From NCBI RefSeq assembly GCF_024343575.1, contig NZ_RJUA01000112.1:124001-188000 (forward strand): a stretch of DNA of 64,000 nucleotides, written 5' to 3'. Each line of letters opens with the position of its first letter. The first letter of the stretch is position 1. A model generated the notes under the pieces. That model worked only from the letters and a program-made list of their open reading frames with translations, made no database searches and was not told the DNA's origin. The DNA comes from Lacihabitans sp. LS3-19. Its GTDB lineage: Bacteria; Bacteroidota; Bacteroidia; Cytophagales; Spirosomataceae. Positions 17,172-25,656 of this stretch are shown piece by piece. The translations under genes were made by a program, and so were the position numbers.

Positions 17172-18227
17172 TTAGGTCAGCATCAAATTACAACCTCTAA
17201 TATCTGAATTATCGAATCTGCCAACAACCTTAAAGCCCTCGTAATCATCAGTAAACATTCCTAAGTCTTTGGTTTCTATGAAAGAGCAGGAGTCTATATT
17301 GGCCAAATCTATCACGTTAATTCCGCCCGTTCTTCCTCTGTATTTTACTTTTTGATCGGGCTCACCTAAGGCAAAACTTGGCAAATAAGTAAATGGATCG
17401 TTTATCTCTCTTAGAAGAATCTTCATGCTGTTGGGCAAATTAAAAACGCCCTCTCCTGAAGAATATCCTTGCGACAACAATTCGGTCATACCATACTCAG
17501 AATGAATGGATTCTACACCAAAAGCTTTGCATAAAACACTGTGCAATTCTTCGCGTACCATTTCTTTTCTTCGGCCTTTCATGCCGCCTGTTTCCATTAT
17601 TATTAGTTTGTCAGAAATGCCTTTTAGTTTCTCAGCAAAAGGCTTGTTTTCTGCCAAATCGAGCAAACCAAAAGTTACGCCAATCAACAATATTTTTCTA
17701 TTGTCTTGAGTCGCTTCCTTCATATTTTGAAGCATTTCGGTGTAATTATCGAGATAAAAACCGCCAAATTGGCTAAACGAATGAAATATAAAATTCTGCA
17801 CCATATACACCAGCGAGGAATTATTACGTTCGATATAAGAAGGTAAAAGTGCAAAAACGTGGTAGTCTGTCAGCGGACCATAAAACTGCTCGAAAGTCTT
17901 GCGGCTGAGGAGTTCATAATAGGGTAAGTCAGAAACAAAATGTCGGCTAGTGTTTAATGATGTAGTTCCGCTGCTTTCGAACACCATTTGTGGTTCTACC
18001 TCGCCAGAAACGATCTGATGATTTTTAAAAAACTCGATAGGCAAAAAAGGAATTTTCTCTATTCGGTCGATTTTTTTTATATCTTTATACAGAAAGTTTA
18101 CGTATGTTCTATAAAGCGGATTTTGGGCATATTGGAATCGGAAAACTTCCAGTGCAAGCTTTTCGAAATTATAAGGATTGTGGTCAAGCGTGACCAGTGC
18201 CGCTTTTAGTTCGTCTCTGATGGTCAT
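17172..18227 (-). CDS. LuxE-family acyl-protein synthetase-like protein
   Basis: This 351-residue protein matches the LuxE acyl-protein synthetase family, related to the ANL adenylating enzymes. The nucleotide-binding loop is MVFESSGTTSLNTSRHFVS (about 79-97). Further motifs are IHSEYGMTELLSQGYS, the family ATP-site YGMTE, and TDDYEGFKVVGRFDNSDIRGCN at the C-terminus. LuxE activates fatty acids in luminous bacteria, but no luxA, luxB, luxC or luxD gene is nearby, so this is a stand-alone homologue. In Bacteroidota such proteins are often linked to polyketide, lipid or exopolysaccharide acylation; its substrate is not evident here. Confidence 0.85.
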   Translation of the reverse strand: MTIRDELKAALVTLDHNPYNFEKLALEVFRFQYAQNPLYRTYVNFLYKDIKKIDRIEKIPFLPIEFFKNHQIVSGEVEPQMVFESSGTTSLNTSRHFVSDLPYYELLSRKTFEQFYGPLTDYHVFALLPSYIERNNSSLVYMVQNFIFHSFSQFGGFYLDNYTEMLQNMKEATQDNRKILLIGVTFGLLDLAENKPFAEKLKGISDKLIIMETGGMKGRRKEMVREELHSVLCKAFGVESIHSEYGMTELLSQGYSSGEGVFNLPNSMKILLREINDPFTYLPSFALGEPDQKVKYRGRTGGINVIDLANIDSCSFIETKDLGMFTDDYEGFKVVGRFDNSDIRGCNLMLT

Positions 18228-18261
18228 TTTTTAGAAATGTCCTTTGTTTTTATTAATTTTA

Positions 18262-18269
18262 CAAAAATA
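18262..18269 (-). promoter_or_regulatory. -7 promoter box (TATTTTTG) for the LuxE-like gene
   Basis: Read on the minus strand, TATTTTTG matches TAnnTTTG and lies 34 bases upstream of the ATG at 18227. Confidence 0.5.
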
Positions 18270-18280
18270 AGTTTTCTCAA

Positions 18281-18802
18281 ATGAGTAAGCACCATTTTAA
18301 AGTTTTATTATTTTTTGTTCTGTTAGCTTTTGTGTCAACTTCATGCTACAAAGAGCCAAATTTTTCTCTCACTCCCGAGATAGAATTCAACACTATCACG
18401 AAAGATATTCGCTTGGATCAGTTCACTGGAGCCAAGAAAGACTCCATAATAGTAACGGTGGATTTTAAAGATGGAGATGGAGATTTAGGTTTTAACTCGG
18501 AAGAAATTGGTGGAGTTGTTGACCAAACCGATTATAACTATGTAGTAAAACCAATGAGGAAAATCAAAGGCGTTTTCACACCTTTTGAAACCTTCGAAAC
18601 TTATTCAGGTTTCTATCCACGCCTCAAAACTGAGGATAAAATTGGTCCAATTCAAGGAAAACTCAGCTACAGAATAGAGGTTTTGACGGCTTTTTGGCCA
18701 GTAAAAAAAGACACTGTCAAGTTTGAGATCTATATCAAAGACCGAGCTGGAAACAAAAGCAACACTATTGAAACGGATCCTATTATTTTGAATCAATTGT
18801 AG
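18281..18802 (+). CDS. Lipoprotein of unknown function with an acidic DGDGD motif
   Basis: This 173-residue protein has a lipoprotein signal (lipobox VSTSC, Cys at 22). Its mature part is mostly predicted beta strand. It includes VDFKDGDGDLGF, a short acidic loop that resembles a calcium-binding DxDxD site of the kind seen in Bacteroidota secreted proteins. A second part ends FEIYIKDRAGNKSNTIETDPI, an Ig-like or cadherin-like strand pattern. No enzyme motif is present. It is divergent from the LuxE-like gene. Confidence 0.75.
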   Translation: MSKHHFKVLLFFVLLAFVSTSCYKEPNFSLTPEIEFNTITKDIRLDQFTGAKKDSIIVTVDFKDGDGDLGFNSEEIGGVVDQTDYNYVVKPMRKIKGVFTPFETFETYSGFYPRLKTEDKIGPIQGKLSYRIEVLTAFWPVKKDTVKFEIYIKDRAGNKSNTIETDPIILNQL

Positions 18803-18930
18803 GATTTCAGATCAAAACCTCTGTTTTTGTTACAAATAGGAACACGTTTTTGGTAAAACAAATCCACATTTTCTGTTTTCGAATTTCTTTTAAAAATATA
18901 TCAAATTCTATTTTCGGCGAGATTTTACTT

Positions 18931-18938
18931 TATATTTG
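18931..18938 (+). promoter_or_regulatory. -7 promoter box (TATATTTG) for the dehydrogenase gene
   Basis: TATATTTG fits TAnnTTTG and lies 24 bases before the ATG at 18963. Its position argues against the longer upstream start at 18936, which would fall inside the promoter. Confidence 0.6.
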
Positions 18939-18962
18939 GATTCAAATATACAAGCGAATTTC

Positions 18963-19904
18963 ATGAAGATAGTTTTCCTCGACGCCTACACCCTACATCC
19001 TGAGCAGATAGATTTGAGTATTTTTGAAAGTCTTGGCGAGTTCATCACTTACGACCGCACAAAGCCTGAAGAACTTATTGAAAGAGCAAAAGATGCTGAG
19101 ATAATCCTGACCAACAAGACGGTTTTGAACAAAACTACGATTGATAGTTTACCCAATCTAAAATATATAGGCGTAACCGCTACTGGATATAATGTTGTAG
19201 ATGTAGAAGCTGCACGAAGCAAAGGAATAGTGGTTACCAACGCCCGAAACTACAGTTCCAATTCGGTGGCACAGCAGGTATTTGCCATGATTCTAGCTTT
19301 TGCAAATCGCCTTTCAGAACACGCTGATTTTAATCGTTGGGCATCGCAGCCAGATTTTTGCTATTTTGACAATAACCTTACGGAACTTTCAGGTAAAACA
19401 ATCGGCTTGATTGGTTTTGGAAATATTGCCCAAAAAGTAGCTCAGATAGCTCTGGCATTCGACATGAAAGTATTGGTAAACAAAGTGAGTCCATTGGCGG
19501 AACCTATAAAAGGAATAGAAATAGCGGATTTGGATAAAGTTTTGAGCAATTCAGATTACTTAAGCCTCCACTGCCCACTGACGACTGAAAATGAGCAATT
19601 TATGAATACTGAAGCCTTTTCAAAAATGAAACCTTCAGCTATACTCATTAATACTGCCAGAGGTGGTTTGATAAATGAAAGTGATCTGAAAGTTGCATTG
19701 GAAACCGATAAAATAGCTGGAGCTTATCTTGATGTACTGGCTGTAGAACCACCGAGCGAAAACCATATTTTAAGAAATGTAAAAAACCTAAAAATAAGTC
19801 CACATATAGCTTGGGCGAGTTTTGAGGCCAGACAAAAACTCGTGGAGATTGTTTTTCAAAATCTAAAGGCGTTTTTGGAAGGTAGGGCTGAGAATGTTTT
19901 ATAA
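18963..19904 (+). CDS. D-isomer 2-hydroxyacid dehydrogenase (glycerate-dehydrogenase-like)
   Basis: This 313-residue enzyme reduces a 2-oxo acid, such as hydroxypyruvate, using NAD(P)H. The Rossmann motif GFGNIA lies at 151-156. The catalytic triad is R233 (NTARGG), E262 (VEPPSE) and H281 (SPHIAWAS). The length and motifs match glycerate dehydrogenase (HprA) members, although lactate- or phosphonate-type substrates cannot be excluded. The start at MKIVFLD is preferred over the extended frame because the -7 box lies upstream of it. It is convergent with the DUF2911 gene through a shared hairpin. Confidence 0.88.
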   Translation: MKIVFLDAYTLHPEQIDLSIFESLGEFITYDRTKPEELIERAKDAEIILTNKTVLNKTTIDSLPNLKYIGVTATGYNVVDVEAARSKGIVVTNARNYSSNSVAQQVFAMILAFANRLSEHADFNRWASQPDFCYFDNNLTELSGKTIGLIGFGNIAQKVAQIALAFDMKVLVNKVSPLAEPIKGIEIADLDKVLSNSDYLSLHCPLTTENEQFMNTEAFSKMKPSAILINTARGGLINESDLKVALETDKIAGAYLDVLAVEPPSENHILRNVKNLKISPHIAWASFEARQKLVEIVFQNLKAFLEGRAENVL

Positions 19905-19907
19905 AAA

Positions 19908-19931
19908 AAGGCTTTCCGTTTGGAAAGCCTT
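19908..19931 (-). terminator. Terminator for the DUF2911 gene, possibly bidirectional
   Basis: AAGGCTTTCC at 19908-19917 pairs perfectly with GGAAAGCCTT at 19922-19931 around a GTTT loop. On the minus strand it is followed by a run of Ts. It lies 3 bases after the stop of the convergent dehydrogenase gene. Confidence 0.85.
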
Positions 19932-19952
19932 AATATCGAAAAATGTTTTTTC

Positions 19953-20444
19953 TTACCAAGTCAAAGGGATTCTTACAACTGTATTGTCCCATTCTATGCT
20001 TATTTGAGCATCCGTGGCAGTTATGATCAATTTTTCCATTGTTCCTTCACCATTCATTGGCCTCACTTTAATAGTAGCAATGTTTTTATCTTTAATTTTA
20101 TCATACCCATAAGCTCCCCATTGTTTCAGCTCAGAGTTTAAGATAACTGACCATTCGTTTTGGTTAGGTATTGTAAACAAAGTGTAAGTTCCTGCTTTTA
20201 CTTTAGCTCCTCCAAAATTCACGTCTTTCTTGAAAGTCACTTCAGTTGCAGCATTTGCACCTGTTCTCCAAATCTCATTATAAGGCACCAATTTGCCAAA
20301 TATTTCTCTATCTCTTTTAGAAGGTTGACCATAAGTTACTTTAACATTATCGCTTTCAGTCGTCATTGCTGGACTTTGTGCAGGTTTTTGAGCGAAAGCA
20401 AATGTGCTAATTAAAGTAAATAATAGGAATAGGTTTTTTTTCAT
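19953..20444 (-). CDS. Secreted DUF2911 protein
   Basis: This 163-residue protein has a cleavable signal peptide (MKKNLFLLFTLISTFAFAQ). It matches the DUF2911 family, recognised by the run VTYGQPSKRDREIFGKLVPY at about 36-55, then WRTGANAATEVTF and AGTYTLFTIPN. The family is found almost only in Bacteroidota and its role is unknown. It is predicted to be periplasmic. A promoter box lies about 35 bases upstream and a strong terminator follows, so it is a single-gene transcript. Confidence 0.9.
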   Translation of the reverse strand: MKKNLFLLFTLISTFAFAQKPAQSPAMTTESDNVKVTYGQPSKRDREIFGKLVPYNEIWRTGANAATEVTFKKDVNFGGAKVKAGTYTLFTIPNQNEWSVILNSELKQWGAYGYDKIKDKNIATIKVRPMNGEGTMEKLIITATDAQISIEWDNTVVRIPLTW

Positions 20445-20478
20445 TTCGTATAAAAATTATTGTTTGTAAAAATCATTT

Positions 20479-20486
20479 CAAAACTA
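20479..20486 (-). promoter_or_regulatory. -7 promoter box (TAGTTTTG) for the DUF2911 gene
   Basis: On the minus strand TAGTTTTG matches TAnnTTTG, 34 bases upstream of the ATG at 20444. Confidence 0.5.
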
Positions 20487-20502
20487 TAAACGAAGTAAAG
20501 CA

Positions 20503-21237
20503 TTAATTAGTTTTCTCAGCTAATTTTTTTGCCATTTCCAAAGGATTCGTTGGGTTTGGATTGTGTAAATCTGACTCAATCAAACCATCTCGCAACCTGA
20601 TGACTCTGTGGGCATAGTTGGCGATGTCTTCTTCGTGCGTTACCATTATTATGGTATTGCCTTTTTCATGTATTTCATGGAAAAGTTGCATAATCTCGTA
20701 GGAAGTTTTGGTATCTAAGTTCCCTGTAGGTTCGTCAGCGAGCAATATCGATGGATCATTCACCAACGCTCTTGCCACGGCCACTCTTTGCCTCTGCCCA
20801 CCCGAAAGCTCATTGGGTTTGTGCATAGATCTTTCTCCTAGACCCACACTTGCCAACACCGCCTTAGCTTTTTCTGTTCTGGCAGTTTTGCCATAGCCAG
20901 CATATATTAGAGGTAAAGCAACATTCTCTAGTGAAGACTGACGAGGCAATAAGTTGAAAGTTTGGAATACAAAGCCAATCTCCTTGTTTCTTACTTCTGC
21001 CAATTCATTCTCCGACATGCCACTTACGTCTTTGTTGTTCAGGATATAGGTACCCGAAGTTGGGGAGTCTAAACAACCTATGATATTCATCAACGTAGAT
21101 TTACCAGAGCCAGAGGGTCCCATAAATGCCACATATTCGCCTTTTTTAATTGTAATAGTTACGTCCTTAAGAGCGTCTATTATTTCTGATCCCATCACAT
21201 AGCGTTTGGCTATGTTTTTAGTTTCGATAATAACCAT
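20503..21237 (-). CDS. ABC transporter ATP-binding protein, LolD/MacB type
   Basis: This 244-residue ATPase has Walker [10 protein letters not shown] at 40-48, the signature LSGGQRQR, and Walker [13 protein letters not shown]. The sequence [23 protein letters not shown] is diagnostic for the LolD/MacB (MJ0796-like) group that works with FtsX-type permeases, either extracting lipoproteins or driving efflux. No permease gene is adjacent, so its partner is encoded elsewhere. The substrate cannot be told from the ATPase alone. Confidence 0.93.
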   Translation of the reverse strand: MVIIETKNIAKRYVMGSEIIDALKDVTITIKKGEYVAFMGPSGSGKSTLMNIIGCLDSPTSGTYILNNKDVSGMSENELAEVRNKEIGFVFQTFNLLPRQSSLENVALPLIYAGYGKTARTEKAKAVLASVGLGERSMHKPNELSGGQRQRVAVARALVNDPSILLADEPTGNLDTKTSYEIMQLFHEIHEKGNTIIMVTHEEDIANYAHRVIRLRDGLIESDLHNPNPTNPLEMAKKLAEKTN

Positions 21238-21269
21238 ACTATCGGTTTTAGTTTTAGTATTGAAAGCAA

Positions 21270-21277
21270 CAAAGTTA
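21270..21277 (-). promoter_or_regulatory. -7 promoter box (TAACTTTG) for the ABC ATPase gene
   Basis: TAACTTTG on the minus strand fits TAnnTTTG and ends 32 bases before the ATG at 21237. Confidence 0.55.
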
Positions 21278-21366
21278 AATTTTATTTTCTGCTAACATCT
21301 AATTTTTCTATCAGCGTAATATTTGGAGGATGGGTGGTAAGGAAAGCAGAAAGCAAAAAAAAATTA

Positions 21367-21678
21367 TTATTTCCTCTGAGTCAAAATACTTTTTTTAAAT
21401 CTACTTCCTCTTTTAAAATGCAATACTGCAATTATTTTTAATTCCAATTCTTTTTTGTTTACTAAATAATATACCCCAAAAGGATATTTAGACATTAAAC
21501 ATCTCCTGATTTTATTTTTAAATTTTGGTTTTGAAAAAGGAAAATTACAAATAGAAGAAATTGTTGAATTGAAAGCCATAATAAATTCCATTCCTAATTC
21601 CTTTTTTTGACTTTCGTACCAACTCCAAACATTGTCCAAATCTTGTTCGGCTTCAGAAGAAATTAAAACAGTATACAT
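21367..21678 (-). CDS. RelE/ParE-family toxin
   Basis: This 103-residue protein is a RelE/ParE-fold toxin. Recognisable are VLISSEAEQDLDNVWSWYESQ at the N-terminus, then RRCLMSKYPFGVYYLV and LKIIAVLHFKRGSR near the end, the last being the strand and basic tail of the family. ParE-type members poison gyrase and RelE-type members cut ribosome-bound mRNA; the sequence does not settle which. Its ATG directly follows the TAG stop of the upstream antitoxin, so translation is coupled. Confidence 0.88.
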   Translation of the reverse strand: MYTVLISSEAEQDLDNVWSWYESQKKELGMEFIMAFNSTISSICNFPFSKPKFKNKIRRCLMSKYPFGVYYLVNKKELELKIIAVLHFKRGSRFKKSILTQRK

Positions 21679-21894
21679 CTATGAAACATATTTGTTTTTT
21701 AAATCTTCCCAATTTTTAAAAGTAGTTTTATCTAATGCGATTCGTTCTAAACGTTCATTTAAAATCAATTCATGATCTACTGGCATTTTAATCAAATTTT
21801 GATTTTCTGCAACGTCCTCCCATAAGAATTGGGCCATCTCAAGCTTTTCCTCTAACGTTAATTCTTTTAAAGAATTAATCAAATCGTTCCTCAT
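21679..21894 (-). CDS. Addiction-module antitoxin
   Basis: This 71-residue acidic protein matches the small unstable antitoxins (PF09720, addiction module component) that pair with ParE/RelE toxins. It has the family opening LINSLKELTLEEKLEMAQFLW, where LxxEEK and the LW turn are typical, and the middle segment PVDHELILNERLERI. The stop codon TAG is immediately followed by the toxin ATG. The antitoxin-first order and stop/start junction support one regulated operon. Confidence 0.85.
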   Translation of the reverse strand: MRNDLINSLKELTLEEKLEMAQFLWEDVAENQNLIKMPVDHELILNERLERIALDKTTFKNWEDLKNKYVS

Positions 21895-21930
21895 AAAATT
21901 ATATACTTTGAAAATTAGAAGTATTCTTTA

Positions 21931-21938
21931 CAAATATA
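21931..21938 (-). promoter_or_regulatory. -7 promoter box (TATATTTG) for the ParE-type module
   Basis: TATATTTG on the minus strand matches TAnnTTTG and lies 36 bases upstream of the antitoxin ATG at 21894. It is the only such box seen before the pair. Confidence 0.55.
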
Positions 21939-21986
21939 AAATATCTATTTGAACTAAATACTGTTTATTTGAAATTTTCAGCCTAA

Positions 21987-22490
21987 TCAAATCCCATATA
22001 AATTCACCAAAGTGGCATTCTCTCCAAAAGCTATTTGTTTTTCAAGTACAAAACCCAATTTTACCAAAAGGCTATTAGATGCTTCATTTTCAGGATTTAC
22101 TATGGCAGCAATCTTTTCAAAACCCAAGACATCTTTACCAAATTTTATGCAGGCATTTGCGGCTTCATAACCGTAGCCTTTTCCGATATATTCTGGCAAA
22201 AAAGCAAAGCCAAGGTCTAGGTTTTCGAGCTCATCTCGCTTTATAAAACCACACATGCCAATAGGTGATTTAGTAGTCTTTTCTTCGACCAAATATAACC
22301 CAAAGCCTTTTTCTTCATAGCTTTTAAGTGAGCCGTTTTTTAGATAATTTTCGGCCTCCTGAATAGTTTTCACGCCCTTGTCTCCAATAAACTTTAGCCA
22401 AAGAGGTGTATTGAGCAGTTCCAAAATAAAAACGGCATCGTTTAGATTGAATTTTCTGAGGGTTAGCCTATCGGTTTCTATTATGGTCAT
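21987..22490 (-). CDS. GNAT-family N-acetyltransferase, RimJ/RimL-like
   Basis: This 167-residue enzyme transfers an acetyl group from acetyl-CoA to an amine. The beginning MTIIETDRLTLRKFNLNDAVF is typical of the Acetyltransf_3 (RimJ/RimL) group. The acetyl-CoA site is around EYIGKGYGYEAANACIKFG, with the Q/RxxGxG/A-like turn GKGYGYEA. The C-terminus has VNPENEASNSLLVKLGF, a strong family strand-helix signature. The substrate is unknown, either a protein N-terminus or a small amine. Confidence 0.9.
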   Translation of the reverse strand: MTIIETDRLTLRKFNLNDAVFILELLNTPLWLKFIGDKGVKTIQEAENYLKNGSLKSYEEKGFGLYLVEEKTTKSPIGMCGFIKRDELENLDLGFAFLPEYIGKGYGYEAANACIKFGKDVLGFEKIAAIVNPENEASNSLLVKLGFVLEKQIAFGENATLVNLYGI

Positions 22491-22518
22491 TATTGGTTAA
22501 ATGATAATTTTAGATTTC

Positions 22519-22526
22519 CAAAAATA
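22519..22526 (-). promoter_or_regulatory. -7 promoter box (TATTTTTG) for the GNAT gene
   Basis: TATTTTTG on the minus strand fits TAnnTTTG and lies 28 bases before the ATG at 22490. It shares the short divergent region with the YpdA-like gene. Confidence 0.5.
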
Positions 22527-22592
22527 CCTATTTTTTCAAATCAAAACTTCGAGGACTCCGTTTTTCAAGGCCTTTTTGTGTATTTTTGTGAT

Positions 22593-23561
22593 ATGGAAAA
22601 GTTCGACGTAGTAATAATAGGAGGAGGCCCGATTGGCTTGGCTTGTGCCATTGAATGCCAAAATGCAGGTTTAGATTATGTGATTCTTGAAAAAGGTTGC
22701 TTGGTAAATTCGCTCTATAATTATCCTACTACAATGACTTTTTTTAGCACTTCAGAAAGACTCGAGATAGGCGGTGTGCCTTTTGTGTCAATTTCTGCAA
22801 AACCTACCCGTTCGGAGGCTTTGGAGTATTACAGAAGAGTAGTACAATCTAAAAAACTCAATATCAGGCTATTTGAAGAAGTTTTGAGTGTTGAAAATAA
22901 AGATGGTGTTTACCTAACGAATTCATCCAAAACCGTTTATACGTCTAAATATCTAATACTTTCCACTGGTTTTTACGATTTACCTAATAAATTGAGGGTT
23001 GAAGGTGAAGAATTACAAAAGGTGACACATTATTACAAAGACCCACATTTTTATGCTTTTCAGAAAGTTTTGGTTGTAGGCTCTAACAATTCGGCTGTTG
23101 ATGTGGCCTTAGAAACATGGCGAAAAGGTGCAGAAGTAACGATGGTAATCCGAGAGCCAGAAATTGGCAAAAGTGTTAAATATTGGGTAAGACCTGACAT
23201 AGAAAATAGGATTATAGAAGGCTCGATAAAGGCGTATTTTAAATCAGAAATTTCGAAAATTACCGAAAAAAGTGTTTTTGTAAACACCCCAAACGGTGAA
23301 GTAGAAATAGAAAACGATTGGGTTTTGGCCATGACGGGCTACCAGCCAAATTTACCTTTTTTACAGAAACTGGGTATACAACTTTCTGATGATGCACAAA
23401 AAAAGCCAGAATTTGATGAAGAAACGATGGAAACAAACCTTCCGAATGTGTTTATAGCTGGAGTAATATGTGGTGGAATGGATACACGAAGTCTATTTAT
23501 TGAAAACTCTCGCGTCCATGCAGAAAAAATTGTTAAACGAATTTTGATGAATGAAATTTGA
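22593..23561 (+). CDS. ypdA: YpdA-family FAD-dependent thiol-disulfide reductase
   Basis: This 322-residue flavoprotein has a Rossmann FAD site VVIIGGGPIGLACAIE near residue 5 and an NAD(P)H site VLVVGSNNSAVDVALE near 160. It lacks the CxxC redox pair of thioredoxin reductase. This architecture is that of YpdA, proposed to reduce bacillithiol disulfide, and Bacteroidota commonly carry bacillithiol genes. The start at MEKFDVV (22593) is preferred. Upstream, TATTTTTG at 22581-22588 matches a -7 box only 4 bases before the ATG, which would make the mRNA nearly leaderless. Confidence 0.85.
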   Translation: MEKFDVVIIGGGPIGLACAIECQNAGLDYVILEKGCLVNSLYNYPTTMTFFSTSERLEIGGVPFVSISAKPTRSEALEYYRRVVQSKKLNIRLFEEVLSVENKDGVYLTNSSKTVYTSKYLILSTGFYDLPNKLRVEGEELQKVTHYYKDPHFYAFQKVLVVGSNNSAVDVALETWRKGAEVTMVIREPEIGKSVKYWVRPDIENRIIEGSIKAYFKSEISKITEKSVFVNTPNGEVEIENDWVLAMTGYQPNLPFLQKLGIQLSDDAQKKPEFDEETMETNLPNVFIAGVICGGMDTRSLFIENSRVHAEKIVKRILMNEI

Positions 23562-23695
23562 AATTTAGATTTTCCTTAAAATTTATCTTTTCTTTTCTTT
23601 AATATCGAAATTGTACTCTTCCAATTAATTATTTGACAATCAATAGTTTACTTTAAATTAATATTTGATATAATATTAATTTGAAATAATCTTCG

Positions 23696-23703
23696 TACCT
23701 TTG
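23696..23703 (+). promoter_or_regulatory. -7 promoter box (TACCTTTG) for typA
   Basis: TACCTTTG is a classic TAnnTTTG box, 66 bases upstream of the typA ATG. The -33 element is not obvious. Confidence 0.6.
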
Positions 23704-23769
23704 CGGACTTTTTAGGGTTTATAGCTCTAATAAAATCAATCTAAAAATCCTTTTTGAAAGGGAATCAAA

Positions 23770-25596
23770 ATGCAAGAAATAAGAAATATCGCCATCATTG
23801 CTCACGTTGACCACGGTAAAACTACCCTTGTTGACAAAATCATCCATGCCTCTAAAATCTTTAGAGAAAACCAAGAGTTTGGAGATTTGATACTTGACAA
23901 CAACGACTTAGAGCGTGAGAGAGGTATCACCATCGTTTCGAAAAACGTATCTGTAAGATATAAAGGTGTTAAAATAAATATCATTGACACGCCAGGTCAC
24001 GCCGACTTTGGTGGTGAGGTGGAGCGTGTATTGAAGCTTGCCGACGGCGTTTTACTTTTAGTAGATGCTTTTGAAGGTCCAATGCCACAAACAAGATTTG
24101 TATTGGGCAAAGCGATTGATTTAGGTTTGAAGCCTATTGTGATAGTAAATAAAGTTGATAAAGAAAACTGTCGTCCTGATGAGGTGCACGAGCATGTATT
24201 TGATTTGATGTTTAACTTGAACGCTACTGAAGATCAGTTAGACTTCCCTTGTCTATACGGTTCTTCAAAACAAGGCTGGATGTCAACAGACTGGAAAGTT
24301 CCAACTGACAATATCACTCCTTTGTTGGATTCGATTATCGAAAACATTCCAGCTTCACCAGTGAACGAAGGAACAATCCAAATGCAAATTACTTCATTGG
24401 ACTACAATTCTTTCGTAGGTAGAATTGCCATTGGAAGAGTAGCAAGAGGAACTTTGAAAGAAGGCATGGCGGTTTCGCTTTGTAAGGCAGATGGTTCGAT
24501 AAAGAAGATGAGAATCAAAGAATTGCAGGTTTTTGAAGGACTTGGGCGAGTGAAAGTAGAAACGGTAGGTTGTGGAGAAATATGTGCCATTACTGGTCTT
24601 GAAAACTTCGAAATTGGCGATACTGTAGCAGATGCTGAAAATCCAGAGCCATTGACAAGGATTTCGATTGATGAGCCTACTATGAACATGTTGTTTACCA
24701 TCAACAACTCTCCGTTCTTTGGTAAAGAAGGAAAATTTGTTACTTCTCGTCACGTACGTGATCGTTTGATGAAAGAGACAGAAAAAAACCTCGCATTGAG
24801 AGTAAAACAAGGTGAGTCTGAAGATAAATTTATAGTTTTTGGTAGAGGTATACTTCACTTATCGGTTTTGATAGAAACTATGCGTCGTGAAGGATATGAA
24901 TTCCAGGTAGGTCAACCACAAGTATTATATATGGATGGGCCAAATGGAGAGAGAATGGAGCCAATAGAGACTTTGGTAGTAGATGTACCTGAGGAAACTG
25001 CTGGTAAAGTGATAGAATTAGCCACTCAAAGAAAAGGAGAACTTTTGATCATGGAACCAAAAGGTGATTTGCAACACTTAGAGTTCAATATTCCTTCGAG
25101 AGGTTTGATAGGTTTACGTTCAAATGTACTTACAGCCACCCAAGGTGAGGCAATCATGAACCACAGATTCAAGTCTTATGAGCCCTACAAAGGAGTTATA
25201 CCTGGTCGTACAAATGGATCGATGATTTCAATGGCTAATGGCCCTGCTGTGCCTTATGCTATTGACAAATTACAAGACAGAGGCGTGTTCTTTATCGATC
25301 CAGGTGAGGATATCTACATGGGTATGGTTGTAGGTGAGCATAACCGTCAGAATGACATTGTGGTTAACCTTCAAACATCTAAAAAATTGACTAACATGCG
25401 TGCATCAGGATCTGATGACAACGTAAAAATAGCTCCAAAATTGAATTTCTCTTTGGAAGAATGTATGGAATACATACAAAAAGATGAGTACTTGGAAGTA
25501 ACACCTAAGTCATTGAGAATGAGAAAAATATACTTAGACGAAAACGAGCGTAAACGTTCGGAGCGTATGTCTGAAACAAATGCTGCATTGGTATAA
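23770..25596 (+). CDS. typA: Ribosome-binding GTPase TypA/BipA
   Basis: This 608-residue translational GTPase has a full EF-G/LepA-type G domain: AHVDHGKTTLVD (G1), RGITI (G2), DTPGHADFGGEVER (G3) and VNKVDKE (G4). EF-Tu domain II, domain III and the BipA-specific C-terminal domain follow (MNHRFKSYEPYKGVIPGRTNGS). The length equals that of other TypA proteins. It binds 70S ribosomes and helps large-subunit assembly and stress adaptation. It is a single gene with its own promoter and terminator. Confidence 0.97.
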   Translation: MQEIRNIAIIAHVDHGKTTLVDKIIHASKIFRENQEFGDLILDNNDLERERGITIVSKNVSVRYKGVKINIIDTPGHADFGGEVERVLKLADGVLLLVDAFEGPMPQTRFVLGKAIDLGLKPIVIVNKVDKENCRPDEVHEHVFDLMFNLNATEDQLDFPCLYGSSKQGWMSTDWKVPTDNITPLLDSIIENIPASPVNEGTIQMQITSLDYNSFVGRIAIGRVARGTLKEGMAVSLCKADGSIKKMRIKELQVFEGLGRVKVETVGCGEICAITGLENFEIGDTVADAENPEPLTRISIDEPTMNMLFTINNSPFFGKEGKFVTSRHVRDRLMKETEKNLALRVKQGESEDKFIVFGRGILHLSVLIETMRREGYEFQVGQPQVLYMDGPNGERMEPIETLVVDVPEETAGKVIELATQRKGELLIMEPKGDLQHLEFNIPSRGLIGLRSNVLTATQGEAIMNHRFKSYEPYKGVIPGRTNGSMISMANGPAVPYAIDKLQDRGVFFIDPGEDIYMGMVVGEHNRQNDIVVNLQTSKKLTNMRASGSDDNVKIAPKLNFSLEECMEYIQKDEYLEVTPKSLRMRKIYLDENERKRSERMSETNAALV

Positions 25597-25620
25597 AAAT
25601 CAGCGTTTTTAAATCTTTTT

Positions 25621-25656
25621 AAAAGCCCAAATGGATATCTGTTTGGGCTTTTTTAT
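25621..25656 (+). terminator. Terminator shared by typA and the convergent esterase gene
   Basis: AAAAGCCCAAA at 25621-25631 pairs perfectly with TTTGGGCTTTT at 25642-25652 around a 10-base loop and is flanked by Ts. It touches the stop codon of the minus-strand gene. Confidence 0.85.

Noticed and set aside
24394-24858. 154-residue minus-strand frame inside typA
   Set aside because: typA is a full-length conserved GTPase, and the antisense frame lacks any motif.
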